64,000 bases of DNA from positions 434,001 to 498,000 of the forward strand of contig NZ_CP049906.1 in the NCBI RefSeq assembly GCF_011305535.1, read 5' to 3'. A program made the position numbers and the translations under genes. The notes under the pieces are model-generated. The model searched no databases and had not been told where the DNA came from. It worked only from the letters and a program-made list of their open reading frames with translations. Source of the stretch: Diaphorobacter sp. HDW4B (GTDB lineage: Bacteria > Pseudomonadota > Gammaproteobacteria > Burkholderiales > Burkholderiaceae_C). Below, in pieces: positions 1-8,914 of the stretch (the first letter of the stretch is position 1; each line of letters starts with the position of its first letter).

Positions 1-1
1 G

Positions 2-814
2 GCTGCGGATGTGATCGATCTGTTCGATGCAGCGGGCTTCAACGTGGTGATTGTGGAGACGGTCGGCGCAGGCCAGTCGGAGGTGGAAATCATCCGCTAT
101 GCCGACACCAAGATCGTGGTCTGCCCACCGGGGCTGGGCGACGATGTGCAGGCGATCAAGGCCGGGATTCTGGAGATCGCCGACGTGTTCGTGGTCACCA
201 AGGCCGATCTGCCGGACTCGCGCAAGACGGAGTCCGACCTGCGGGCCATGCTGGCGCTGCGAAAGGACAAGAATGCCTTGCCGCCGGTGCTCAAAGTGGT
301 TGCCACCAACGGTGATGGCGTCGATGAACTGGTGCAGGTGCTGTGCGAACGGGGCGAGCGAGGTGTTCGCCACCGGGCGGGCAGCGCCATCGAGACCCAT
401 CAGCAGCTCTCGCGCTTCATCTCCTCGGACAACGTGGCACAGATGCTGGGCATCGAGCTGGTGGCGGCGTCCAAAGGCAGCACGACGCTGCGCATGCAGG
501 TGCAGCGCAAGCACATCAACTTCAACGGCAAGTGCCATGGCGGAATGCTGTTTTCGTTTGGCGACATGGCGCTCGGGCTGGCGTGCAATTCGCATGGGCA
601 ACTGGCGACGCTGGTGGATGGGCAGATGAGCATCTCCACCGCGGTGGATGAAGGCGACTGGTTGATCGCGCATGCCAGCGAGGTGAGCCGTTCACGAAAG
701 ATCGGCAGCTACCAGGTCCGGATTTCTCGGGCCAGAGACGACGCGCACATCGCGCTGATCCACGGAACGGTGTATGTGCTCGATCGACCACCTGTGGGTG
801 CCAACGATGGGTGA
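2..814 (+). CDS. MeaB/ArgK-type GTPase fused to PaaI-like hotdog thioesterase (5' partial)
   Basis: The reading frame is open to the left edge, so the N-terminus, including the P-loop, lies outside the window. The first ~115 visible residues match the later half of a MeaB/ArgK GTPase: ETVGAGQSE (G3 region) and VVTKADLP (G4, TKAD instead of NKAD). The sequence then passes into a hotdog thioesterase with the PaaI-type signature NFNGKCHGGMLFSFGDMA at about residues 168-185. The usual MeaB C-terminal dimerisation arm is absent and the hotdog domain takes its place. MeaB proteins load and protect B12-dependent acyl-CoA mutases, and PaaI-type enzymes hydrolyse acyl-CoAs, so the fusion would couple mutase maintenance to removal of an acyl-CoA. 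A second, unfused MeaB lies at 13796-14722. A mutase for this copy may lie to the left of the window (inference). Confidence 0.8.
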   Translation, partial: AADVIDLFDAAGFNVVIVETVGAGQSEVEIIRYADTKIVVCPPGLGDDVQAIKAGILEIADVFVVTKADLPDSRKTESDLRAMLALRKDKNALPPVLKVVATNGDGVDELVQVLCERGERGVRHRAGSAIETHQQLSRFISSDNVAQMLGIELVAASKGSTTLRMQVQRKHINFNGKCHGGMLFSFGDMALGLACNSHGQLATLVDGQMSISTAVDEGDWLIAHASEVSRSRKIGSYQVRISRARDDAHIALIHGTVYVLDRPPVGANDG

Positions 815-892
815 GGTGTGAGGGATGACCGAAGGCGGCGGAAAGTCTTCGTGAGCATTGTCTGAACCAACAAAAACCACGGAGGTATTGCC

Positions 893-2974
893 ATGGTGTC
901 ATCCATCGCCCTGAAGGCCCGGCAAGACCGGAACAGCTCAATGCCCTCGCAGGCAAGCGGTGCCGAAGATCGAACGGCGCTCATGGACAGAAATTCGGTC
1001 AGGGGAGTCGATGTGCAAACCACGTTTCCACGGTTGATGCTGCTGCAGGCCGAGAGCCGCGCCAAGGCTGCGGCGCTGCGCGAGAAGGAGTACGGCATCT
1101 GGCAGACCACCACCTGGTCGGAGCTGTCCCGGCTCGTGCAGGCGCTCGCTTGCGGTCTGCATTTGGCCGGACTGCAGCGCGGCGAGCATCTGGTGCTGCT
1201 TGGCAGCAATCGGCCACGACTGCAGGCGTGCATGCTGGCCGCACAGTCGCTGGGTGCGATTCCGGTGCCGCTGTATCAGGACGCGGTGGCGACGGAGTGC
1301 GTTTTCCCGATCAACAATGCCGAGGTTCGATTCTGTGTGGTCGAGGATCAGGAGCAGGTGGACAAGCTGCTCGAAGTGCGCGAGCGCTGCCCGCAGCTGC
1401 TGCGCATCTGGTATGACGAGCCACGGGGCCTGCGCAACTATGAAGAGACGGGTCTCGCGGCCATCGACACGCTCATTCAGGAAGGGCAGCAGTTTGCACA
1501 GGCCCATCCGGATTTCTTTCGCCAGCAGGTGGAGCAGGGCAGCCCATCGGATGTGGCGGCCATGTTCTTCACCAGCGGAACGACCGGCAATCCCAAGGGC
1601 GTGGTGCACACGCACGCGTCGCTGATAGACCGGGCGCAAGCGGGTGCGAATTTCGACAAGCTGACGAGCTCGGAAGAGGTGCTGGCCTATCTTCCGCCCG
1701 CATGGATCGGGCAGAACATCTTCTCCTACGCGCAGTGGCTGGTCGTGGGCTATGTGGTCAACTGCCCCGAGAGCGCCAGCACGGTGTCCATCGATCTCAA
1801 GGAGGTCGGACCCACGTATTACTTCGCACCGCCCCGAGTGTTCGAGGGCCTGCTCACCAACGTCATGATCCGCATGGAAGATGCTGGGCCGGTCATGCGC
1901 TGGATGTTCCACGCGTGCATGGCGGTGGCCAAGCGCGTGGGGCCTGCGTTGCTCGACCGCAAGCCGGTTGGTCTGCTCGATCGCATCAAGTACCAGATCG
2001 GCAATGCCTGCATCTACGGGCCGCTGCGCAACAACCTGGGGTTCTCGCGCGTGCGCATCGCCTACACGGCGGGCGAGGCCATCGGCCCGGACCTGTTCAG
2101 CTTCTATCGTTCGATCGGCGTGAACCTCAAGCAGCTCTATGGCTCCACCGAGACGGCGGTTTTCGTGTGCCTGCATCCGGACGACGATGCGCGCTCCGAC
2201 ACCGTGGGCATTCCGTGCGATGGCGTGCAGATCAAGATCAGCGACAGCGGCGAGGTGCTGGTCCAATCGCCCGGGCTGCTCAAGGAGTACTACAAGAATC
2301 CTCAGGCAACCGCCGAGGTGATTTCGGCAGATGGCTGGTATCACACGAGTGATGCGGGCTTCATCGACGCCAGCGGGCATCTGAAGATCATCGACCGCGT
2401 GAAGGACGTGGGGCGGCTCAAGGGTGGTGCGTTTGGGAACGCCATGTTTGCGCCCAAGTATGTCGAGAACAAACTGAAGTTCTTCTCCTTCATCAAGGAG
2501 GCCGTGGCCTTCGGCGATGGACGTGACCGTGTCTGCGTGATGGTGAACATCGACTTCGATGCGGTCGGCAACTGGGCCGAGCGCAGAAACATGCCTTATG
2601 CCGGCTACACCGATCTGGCTGCCAAGCCGGAGGTGTGCGAGCTGGTGCGCGAATGCGTCGAGCAGGTCAATGCCGAACTGGCTCGCGACGCGTTGCTGGC
2701 CGGCAGCCAGGTCAGCCGTTTTCTGGTGCTGCACAAGGAGCTTGATGCGGACGACGGCGAGCTCACGCGCACCAACAAGGTCCGGCGTGGCTTCATCGGC
2801 GAGAAGTATGCGGTGCTGGTCGATGCGCTCTACAGCCAGCAGGCGGAGCAATACGTCGAGACGCAGGTGAAGTACGAGGACGGTCGCACCGGCAGCATCA
2901 GTGCCACGCTGAAGCTGCACGATGCCAGAACTTTTGCGCCGACACAGACAGATGCGGGAGTGGGCACGCCATGA
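893..2974 (+). CDS. AMP-forming acyl-CoA synthetase (long-chain/aryl type)
   Basis: This 693-residue adenylate-forming ligase activates a carboxylic acid to its CoA thioester through an acyl-AMP. The phosphate-binding motif FFTSGTTGNPKG is near residues 223-234, the YGSTE motif near 416, and IIDRVKD near the C-terminal hinge. Its length and C-terminal region resemble the large FACL class usually found beside LIV-type ABC transporters. The ATG is preceded by GGAGG with a 7-base spacer, which fixes the start. The gene overlaps the ABC ATPase that follows by 4 bases (ATGA), so ligase and importer are translationally coupled. The cluster probably imports an organic acid and activates it at once. 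The substrate cannot be read from the sequence. Confidence 0.9.
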   Translation: MVSSIALKARQDRNSSMPSQASGAEDRTALMDRNSVRGVDVQTTFPRLMLLQAESRAKAAALREKEYGIWQTTTWSELSRLVQALACGLHLAGLQRGEHLVLLGSNRPRLQACMLAAQSLGAIPVPLYQDAVATECVFPINNAEVRFCVVEDQEQVDKLLEVRERCPQLLRIWYDEPRGLRNYEETGLAAIDTLIQEGQQFAQAHPDFFRQQVEQGSPSDVAAMFFTSGTTGNPKGVVHTHASLIDRAQAGANFDKLTSSEEVLAYLPPAWIGQNIFSYAQWLVVGYVVNCPESASTVSIDLKEVGPTYYFAPPRVFEGLLTNVMIRMEDAGPVMRWMFHACMAVAKRVGPALLDRKPVGLLDRIKYQIGNACIYGPLRNNLGFSRVRIAYTAGEAIGPDLFSFYRSIGVNLKQLYGSTETAVFVCLHPDDDARSDTVGIPCDGVQIKISDSGEVLVQSPGLLKEYYKNPQATAEVISADGWYHTSDAGFIDASGHLKIIDRVKDVGRLKGGAFGNAMFAPKYVENKLKFFSFIKEAVAFGDGRDRVCVMVNIDFDAVGNWAERRNMPYAGYTDLAAKPEVCELVRECVEQVNAELARDALLAGSQVSRFLVLHKELDADDGELTRTNKVRRGFIGEKYAVLVDALYSQQAEQYVETQVKYEDGRTGSISATLKLHDARTFAPTQTDAGVGTP

Positions 2975-3768
2975 GCAAAAAGAAAATCGGCGACGTCATT
3001 CTCGATGTCCGCAACATCAGCCTGCGGTTCGGCGGCGTCAAGGCGCTCACCGACATCAGTCTGGATGTGCGTGCACACGAGGTGCGATCGATCATCGGGC
3101 CCAATGGCGCGGGCAAGAGCTCGATGCTCAACTGCATCAACGGGGTCTACACGCCGCAGGAAGGAACGATCACGTTCAAGGGCCGGGCGTTCAAGCACCT
3201 GAGCAGCCGCGAGGTGGCGGAGATGGGCGTGGCGCGAACCTTCCAGAACCTGGCGCTGTTCAAGGGCATGAGCGTCATCGACAACATCATGACCGGTCGC
3301 AATCTGCGCGTCAGAAGCAGTCTGCTCTCACAAGCCTTCCGCAACCCCTTCGGTCTGGGCGGAGCGCAGCGCGAGGAGGAGACACATCGCGCCTTTGTCG
3401 AACACATCATCGATTTTCTGGAGATCCAGGCCCACCGCAAGACACCCGTCGGGCAACTGCCCTATGGCCTGCAAAAGCGTGTCGATCTGGGGCGCGCGCT
3501 GGCGATGGAGCCCGAGGTGCTGCTGCTCGATGAGCCGATGGCGGGCATGAATCTCGAAGAAAAGCAGGACATGTGCCGCTTCATTCTGGATGTGAACGAC
3601 GAGTTCGGCACGACCATCGTGCTGATCGAGCATGACATGGGCGTGGTCATGGACATCTCCGACCGCGTCGTGGTGCTCGACTACGGCAAGAAGATCGCCG
3701 ATGGCACGCCGGATGAAGTGCTTCACAACGAAGAAGTGATCCGGGCCTATCTCGGCACTGCGCACTGA
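2971..3768 (+). CDS. LIV-type ABC transporter ATP-binding protein (LivG-like)
   Basis: This is the cytoplasmic ATPase of a branched-chain-amino-acid-type importer. Walker A GPNGAGKS lies at residues 43-50, a degenerate signature LPYGLQ at 163-168 and Walker B LLLDEP at about 184-189, followed by an H-loop in LIEHDMG. The 265 residues and the long insert before the signature fit the LivG subfamily. Its start overlaps the ligase stop, and the permeases, binding protein and second ATPase follow in order. Position next to an acyl-CoA ligase suggests an organic acid rather than leucine as cargo (inference). Confidence 0.93.
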   Translation: MSKKKIGDVILDVRNISLRFGGVKALTDISLDVRAHEVRSIIGPNGAGKSSMLNCINGVYTPQEGTITFKGRAFKHLSSREVAEMGVARTFQNLALFKGMSVIDNIMTGRNLRVRSSLLSQAFRNPFGLGGAQREEETHRAFVEHIIDFLEIQAHRKTPVGQLPYGLQKRVDLGRALAMEPEVLLLDEPMAGMNLEEKQDMCRFILDVNDEFGTTIVLIEHDMGVVMDISDRVVVLDYGKKIADGTPDEVLHNEEVIRAYLGTAH

Positions 3769-3787
3769 CAGGAACAGGAGACCTCCC

Positions 3788-4717
3788 ATGTCGTTCTTCC
3801 TTGAAACCTTGTTCGGTGGGCTGATGGCAGGAATGCTCTACGCGCTGGTGGCGCTGGGCTTTGTGCTGATCTTCAAGGCCTCCGGCGTGTTCAATTTCGC
3901 GCAAGGGGCGATGGTGCTGTTCGCTGCGCTGGCCATGGCGCGCTTCGCCGAATGGATTCCGCAGTGGTTCGGCATCCAGAGCCTGTGGGTCGCCAACGTT
4001 CTTGCCTTCGTGCTGGCAGGCCTGTGCATGCTGGTGATCGCCTGGCTGGTGGAGCGGCTGGCCTTGCGCTATCTGGTCAATCAGGAAGGTGCCACGCTGC
4101 TGATGGCGACGCTAGGCATCTCGTATTTTCTGGATGGCCTGGGGCAGACCATCTTCGGCAGCAACATCTACCAGATCAACATCGGCATGCCCAAGGACCC
4201 GGTGTTCCTGCTGGACAGCGCCTTCGAGGGCGGCGTGCTGATCAATCAGGAGGATCTCTACGCCGCCATGATTGCCGCGGTGCTGGTCGCGGTGCTGTCG
4301 GTGTTCTTTCAGAAGACCGGCACCGGACGCGCCCTGCGCGCGGTGGCGGACGACCATCAGGCGGCGCTGTCGATCGGCATTCCGCTCAATCGCATCTGGG
4401 TCATCGTCTGGAGCGTCGCCGGTGTCGTGGCGCTGGTGGCCGGAATGATCTGGGGCTCCAAGCTGGGCGTGCAGTTCTCGCTTGCCACCGTGGCCTTGCG
4501 GGCGCTGCCCGTGATCATCCTGGGCGGCCTCACCTCGGTGCCGGGCGCCATCATCGGCGGGCTGATCATCGGTGTCGGAGAAAAGCTCTCCGAGGTCTAT
4601 CTGGGGCCGCTCGTGGGCGGCGGCATCGAGATCTGGTTTGCCTACGTGCTGGCGCTGCTGTTTCTGCTGATCCGTCCGCAAGGACTGTTCGGCGAAAAGA
4701 TCATCGATCGCGTCTGA
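3788..4717 (+). CDS. LIV-type ABC transporter permease (LivH-like)
   Basis: This inner-membrane permease of 309 residues has about eight hydrophobic segments. It carries LivH landmarks: an N-terminal GLMAGMLYALVALGFVLIF-like helix, FNFAQGAM shortly after, and GLTSVPGAIIGGLIIG near the C-terminus. It forms the membrane channel with the LivM-like partner encoded next. An AGGAGA ribosome-binding site precedes the ATG. It lies 19 bases after the LivG-like gene in the same operon. Confidence 0.93.
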   Translation: MSFFLETLFGGLMAGMLYALVALGFVLIFKASGVFNFAQGAMVLFAALAMARFAEWIPQWFGIQSLWVANVLAFVLAGLCMLVIAWLVERLALRYLVNQEGATLLMATLGISYFLDGLGQTIFGSNIYQINIGMPKDPVFLLDSAFEGGVLINQEDLYAAMIAAVLVAVLSVFFQKTGTGRALRAVADDHQAALSIGIPLNRIWVIVWSVAGVVALVAGMIWGSKLGVQFSLATVALRALPVIILGGLTSVPGAIIGGLIIGVGEKLSEVYLGPLVGGGIEIWFAYVLALLFLLIRPQGLFGEKIIDRV

Positions 4718-4763
4718 TCGCATCGGCCTGTCATCCCCATCACGACAACCAGAAGGGACCCCC

Positions 4764-5840
4764 ATGCTCTACAGAGAAAACGGACAGATCAAGACGAGCT
4801 ACCGCGCGGATCAGCAGATTCTGCCCATTGCGCAGGACCGCTATGCCATGCTCGTGCTGCTGGCGCTGGCCTGTCTGTTCATCCCCTCGGTGGCAACCGA
4901 CTACGTGCTGCGCGCGATTGCCATTCCCTTTCTCATCATGTCGCTCGCCGCGCTGGGCGTGAACATACTGGTCGGCTATTGCGGACAGATCTCGCTGGGC
5001 TCCGGTGCCTTCATGGCGATCGGTGCCTACGGTGCCTTCAATTTCATGGCGCGTGTTCCCGACATGCCGCTTGTGCCGGCCATCCTGCTCGGTGGCCTGC
5101 TGGCCATGATCTACGGCGTGATCTTCGGTCTGCCCAGTCTTCGCGTGAAGGGTCTCTATCTGGCGGTTGCCACGCTGGCGGCGCAGTTCTTCAGCGACTG
5201 GCTGTTCCTGCGCGTGAAGTGGCTGACCAACCATTCGTCCTCGGGTTCGGTGTCGGTCAGCCATCTGCATGTGGGTGGCTGGATGATCGACACGCCGGTG
5301 CACAAATACCTGTTCTGCCTTGCGTTCGTGATCTTCTTTGCGCTGATCGCCAAGAACCTCGTGCGCAGTGCCGCAGGCCGCGAGTGGATGGCGATACGTG
5401 ACATGGACGTGGCGGCGGCCGTGATCGGCATTCGCCCCATGTACGCCAAGCTCAGCGCGTTTGCGGTGAGCTCCTTCATCATCGGCGTGGCGGGTGCCCT
5501 GTGGGCCTTCGTGCATCTGGGTGCGTGGGAGCCTGCTGCATTCTCGGTCGAGATCTCGTTTCGCCTGCTGTTCATGGTGATCATCGGCGGCATGGGCTCC
5601 ATCATGGGCAGCTTTCTCGGTGCGGGCTTCATCGTGCTCCTGCCCATCTTTCTGAGCCAGGCTCTGCCCGCGCTGGCCGGAATCTTCGGTCTCACCATCT
5701 CCACGGCGACCATCGCCCACATCGAAACCATGATCTTCGGTGCATTGATCGTCTGGTTTCTGATCGTCGAGCCGCACGGGCTCAGCAAATTGTGGTCGCT
5801 CGGAAAACAGCGTTTGAGGATCTGGCCATTTCCTCATTGA
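4764..5840 (+). CDS. LIV-type ABC transporter permease (LivM-like)
   Basis: This second permease of the importer has 358 residues. It shows the LivM pattern GYCGQISLGSGAFMAIGAYG at about residues 71-90, the loop LPSLRVKGLYLAVATLA, the EAA-like segment GREWMAIRDMDVAA, and IGGMGSIMGSFLGAGFI toward the C-terminus. About ten hydrophobic helices are visible. It lies between the LivH-like permease and the periplasmic binding protein of the same operon. An AAGGGA sequence precedes the start. Confidence 0.93.
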   Translation: MLYRENGQIKTSYRADQQILPIAQDRYAMLVLLALACLFIPSVATDYVLRAIAIPFLIMSLAALGVNILVGYCGQISLGSGAFMAIGAYGAFNFMARVPDMPLVPAILLGGLLAMIYGVIFGLPSLRVKGLYLAVATLAAQFFSDWLFLRVKWLTNHSSSGSVSVSHLHVGGWMIDTPVHKYLFCLAFVIFFALIAKNLVRSAAGREWMAIRDMDVAAAVIGIRPMYAKLSAFAVSSFIIGVAGALWAFVHLGAWEPAAFSVEISFRLLFMVIIGGMGSIMGSFLGAGFIVLLPIFLSQALPALAGIFGLTISTATIAHIETMIFGALIVWFLIVEPHGLSKLWSLGKQRLRIWPFPH

Positions 5841-5913
5841 CCCCGGGGGCGCAGTTCCCGAGGCCACCGTGATTCCGGCCATTTTTGAACAACAAAGGAC
5901 AGGAGACAAGACG

Positions 5914-7239
5914 ATGAAACGCAAGCTCACTACCCTATGCGCGGCCCTGGCTGCGCTGGTGTCCATTGCGGCAGGCCCCGCCGCCGCGCAGGACAAGCAG
6001 CAGTTCTTTCCCATGCTGACGTTCCGAACGGGCCCCTATGCGCCCAGCGGAACGCCCTGGGCCAATGGCTTTGTCGACTACTACAAGCTGGTCAATCTCA
6101 GCGGCGGCATCAACGGTGTGCGGGTGCTGTGGGAAGAGTGCGAAACCGGCTACGCCACGGATCGCGGCGTCGAATGCTACGAACGCCTGAAGGACAAGCA
6201 TGGCGGTGCGACGGTGTTCCAGACCATGTCCACCGGCATCACCTTCGCGCTGACGGAGCGTGGCGCAGCCGACAAGATTCCAATCCTCACCCCTGCCTAC
6301 GGTGTGAGCGAGAGCGCCGATGGCGAGGCCTACAAATGGAGCTTCCCGATCGGAGGAACGCACTGGGCGTCTGCCGACACGCAGTTCCAGTATCTGGCGC
6401 AGAAGGCCGGTGGCGTCGACAAACTCAAGGGCAAGAAGGTCACTCTGGTCTATCACGACAGCCCATATGGCAAGGAAGCCATCCCGGTGCTGACGGCGCG
6501 GGCCAAGGCGGCGGGCTTCGATTTGGTGACGCTGCCGGTTTCTCATCCCGGTGTCGATCAGAAGGCCACCTGGCTGCAGATTCGCCAGAACCGTCCTGAC
6601 TATGTGTTGCTCTGGGGTTGGGGCGTGATGAATTCCACCGCTTTGAAGGAAGCCCAGTCGACCGGCTTTCCCCGCAATCGCATGATCGGGGTCTGGCCAT
6701 CGGGTTCCGAGTCCGACGTGAAAGGTGTGTCCGGATCCGACGGATACAGCGCGGTGCTGATTCTGCCCGGGCCGGGCGCCAACTCGAAGATCGCCAAGGA
6801 AGTGCTGGACAAGCTCCATGCCAAGGGACAGGGCTCCGGGCCGAAGGAGGAAGTGGGCGAGGCGCTCTACATGCGCGGCATGATGAACGCGATGATGTCG
6901 GTCGAGGGCGTGCGCCGTGCGCAGGAGAAATTCGGCAAGGGGCAGGTCATGACTCCGGTGCAGGCACGTTGGGGCTACGAGAACCTCAACATCGACCAGA
7001 AGCGGCTGGAGGAGCTGGGCATTGCGGACATCATGCGGCCCATCGCCACCACCTGCAAGGACCACATGGGACCGTCGTCCGCACGCGCCTACACTTGGGA
7101 CGGCAGCAAGTGGAGCGTGAGTTCCGACTGGCTGCAGGCCGACCAGAACGTGCTGCGGCCGCTGCTCAAGACGTCGGCCGACAAATATCTGGCCGACAAG
7201 AAGCTGACGCGCCGAGCCGCCGAAGACTGCAACTCTTGA
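5914..7239 (+). CDS. ABC transporter periplasmic substrate-binding protein (COG0683 type)
   Basis: This 441-residue binding protein has a clear Sec signal peptide: MKRK, a hydrophobic core, then AAGPAAAQ. The ATG at this position has AGGAGA 7-8 bases upstream and starts exactly at the signal peptide, so it is preferred over upstream in-frame codons. The mature part has the two-lobe periplasmic type I pattern, with a conserved YHDSPYGKE segment and an N-terminal region that contacts the ligand. It delivers substrate to the permeases encoded just before it. Compared with amino-acid-binding LivK proteins it is longer and of the type often paired with aromatic or fatty acid ligases. The ligand is unknown. 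Confidence 0.9.
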   Translation: MKRKLTTLCAALAALVSIAAGPAAAQDKQQFFPMLTFRTGPYAPSGTPWANGFVDYYKLVNLSGGINGVRVLWEECETGYATDRGVECYERLKDKHGGATVFQTMSTGITFALTERGAADKIPILTPAYGVSESADGEAYKWSFPIGGTHWASADTQFQYLAQKAGGVDKLKGKKVTLVYHDSPYGKEAIPVLTARAKAAGFDLVTLPVSHPGVDQKATWLQIRQNRPDYVLLWGWGVMNSTALKEAQSTGFPRNRMIGVWPSGSESDVKGVSGSDGYSAVLILPGPGANSKIAKEVLDKLHAKGQGSGPKEEVGEALYMRGMMNAMMSVEGVRRAQEKFGKGQVMTPVQARWGYENLNIDQKRLEELGIADIMRPIATTCKDHMGPSSARAYTWDGSKWSVSSDWLQADQNVLRPLLKTSADKYLADKKLTRRAAEDCNS

Positions 7240-7314
7240 GCGATCAGCCACTCACCAGAGACTGACCTGCGGGGGCGCGGCACGGCTGTGTCCCCGCATT
7301 CCGGAACACAGCAC

Positions 7315-8124
7315 ATGAACAGCAGCAAAACGGTTCTCAACGTCAACGGCATCGAGGTGATCTACAACCACGTCATCCTGGTGCTCAAGGGCGTGTCGCT
7401 GACCTTGGCCGAAGGGCAGGTCGCCGCGATTCTGGGCGGCAATGGCGCAGGCAAGACCACGGCTTTGCGCGCCATCTCCAACTTGCTCAAAGGGGAACGC
7501 GGCGAGGTCACCAAGGGCAGCATCGAGTTGCGCGGCGAGCGCATCGACAGCCTCTCGCCAGCCGAGCTGGTGCAGCGCGGAGTCGTGCAGGTCATGGAGG
7601 GGCGTCACTGTTTTGCACACCTCACGATCGAGGAGAACCTGCTCACCGGCTGCTACACACGCAGCGACCGTGCCGAGATCGCGCGCAATCTGGAGAAGGT
7701 CTACAGCTACTTTCCGCGTCTCAAGACCCGCCGCAGTTCGCAGGCGGCCTATACCTCCGGCGGCGAACAGCAGATGTGCGCCATCGGCCGCGCGCTGATG
7801 ACCAACCCGAGCGTCGTGCTGCTCGACGAGCCTTCGATGGGGCTGGCCCCGCAGATCGTGGAAGAGGTGTTCGAGATCGTGAAGGACCTCAACCGCAAGG
7901 AGCGCGTGAGCTTTCTGATTGCCGAGCAGAACACCAACATGGCGCTGAAGTACGCGGACTACGGCTACATCCTCGAAAGCGGCCGCGTCGTCATGGATGG
8001 CCACGCCGAAGACCTGCGCAACAACGAGGACGTGAAAGAGTTCTATCTGGGCGTGGGCGGTGAGCAGCGCAAGAGCTTTCGGGAGGTCAAAAGCTACAAG
8101 CGGCGCAAGCGTTGGCTGGCGTGA
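7315..8124 (+). CDS. LIV-type ABC transporter ATP-binding protein (LivF-like)
   Basis: This second ATPase of the importer has 269 residues. Walker A GGNGAGKT is at residues 41-48, the signature YTSGGEQQM is unusually diverged from LSGGQ, and Walker B is VVLLDEPSMG. The C-terminal tail is strongly basic (SYKRRKRW) and longer than in classical LivF. The ATG used here begins the conserved region. An in-frame GTG 27 bases upstream is possible but adds residues with no family match. The gene closes the ligase-transporter operon, and a TetR regulator on the opposite strand converges on it. Confidence 0.9.
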   Translation: MNSSKTVLNVNGIEVIYNHVILVLKGVSLTLAEGQVAAILGGNGAGKTTALRAISNLLKGERGEVTKGSIELRGERIDSLSPAELVQRGVVQVMEGRHCFAHLTIEENLLTGCYTRSDRAEIARNLEKVYSYFPRLKTRRSSQAAYTSGGEQQMCAIGRALMTNPSVVLLDEPSMGLAPQIVEEVFEIVKDLNRKERVSFLIAEQNTNMALKYADYGYILESGRVVMDGHAEDLRNNEDVKEFYLGVGGEQRKSFREVKSYKRRKRWLA

Positions 8125-8152
8125 GGCCGCTTGCTTTGCAGCCGGGTTCCGA

Positions 8153-8911
8153 TCAACGCTTGGAGCCAGTGGCTTTGGATTTTCCGGCTACCGCTTCAGC
8201 CGTAGGCCGAAACACCGCCAGAAGCTGCTTTGCAACCGTCGCTGGCGAGTCGCGTCCTGGCCGGTACCAGGTCAGGGCCCAGTTGAAAGCGCCGAGGATC
8301 GCCAGCTGGAAGTAGTGCCGCTTCACTCCGGTGGGCAGCTCTACGGCGTCGGTCAATCGCGAGAGGACGGTTTCGTATCGGTCGCGTTCTTTCACCAGCG
8401 CGGCTCGCAGTTCTTCGGAGCGGAAGGTGGACCAGTCGGCGAGCACGGCGGAGGCGGAGGTGTCGCGGGAGAACAGCGATTCGAGGTGGGCGACGAAGCC
8501 TGCCTCCAGCCGCTTCCATGGATCGGTGTGGGGCGCTGTGGCTTTTTCCACGGCGGCGATCAAGGTGTTGATGCCCTCGGCATAGACCGCGGTGAACAGT
8601 TCGTCCTTGGAGCCGAAGTGGTGATAGAGCGAGCCCGGAAGAATTCCGAACGCGGCCGCGATGTCGCGCATCGAGGTGTTCTCGTAGCCTTTGGAGCCAA
8701 ACAGCCGTGCGGATTCCTCGAGCAACTGGCTCTTGCGGTTGTCCGGCAAGGGATCGGACGAAGATTTTCTGGCGCGTGATGTGCGTTGCGGGGTGTCCGC
8801 AGTGGCGTTCGAGGCGGGTTCGCCTCCATGGTTGTTTTTGGTTGGCGGTTGGTCCATGGATTTATTTTGCCAGCAGCCGGCCCCTGCCCGGGATTGCTGG
8901 CTGGCGGCCAT
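8153..8911 (-). CDS. TetR/AcrR-family transcriptional regulator
   Basis: This 252-residue protein has a TetR helix-turn-helix. The helix segment RDIAAAFGILPGSLYHHFGSK lies at about residues 82-102, followed by a divergent ligand-binding domain. The first ~55 residues are polar and probably disordered. The ATG at 8911 has AGGA seven bases upstream. A second Met 18 codons later lacks such a site. The gene starts three bases after the stop of the IclR gene, so the two regulators form one leftward unit. TetR proteins of this type often respond to acyl-CoAs, and the obvious targets are the ligase-ABC operon and the mutase operon on either side (inference). Confidence 0.88.
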   Translation of the reverse strand: MAASQQSRAGAGCWQNKSMDQPPTKNNHGGEPASNATADTPQRTSRARKSSSDPLPDNRKSQLLEESARLFGSKGYENTSMRDIAAAFGILPGSLYHHFGSKDELFTAVYAEGINTLIAAVEKATAPHTDPWKRLEAGFVAHLESLFSRDTSASAVLADWSTFRSEELRAALVKERDRYETVLSRLTDAVELPTGVKRHYFQLAILGAFNWALTWYRPGRDSPATVAKQLLAVFRPTAEAVAGKSKATGSKR

Positions 8912-8914
8912 GTC

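Noticed and set aside
938-2920. Long open frame antisense to the acyl-CoA synthetase
   Set aside because: It mirrors the codon bias of a confident gene on the other strand, has an unlikely His/Arg-rich composition and lacks any domain motif.
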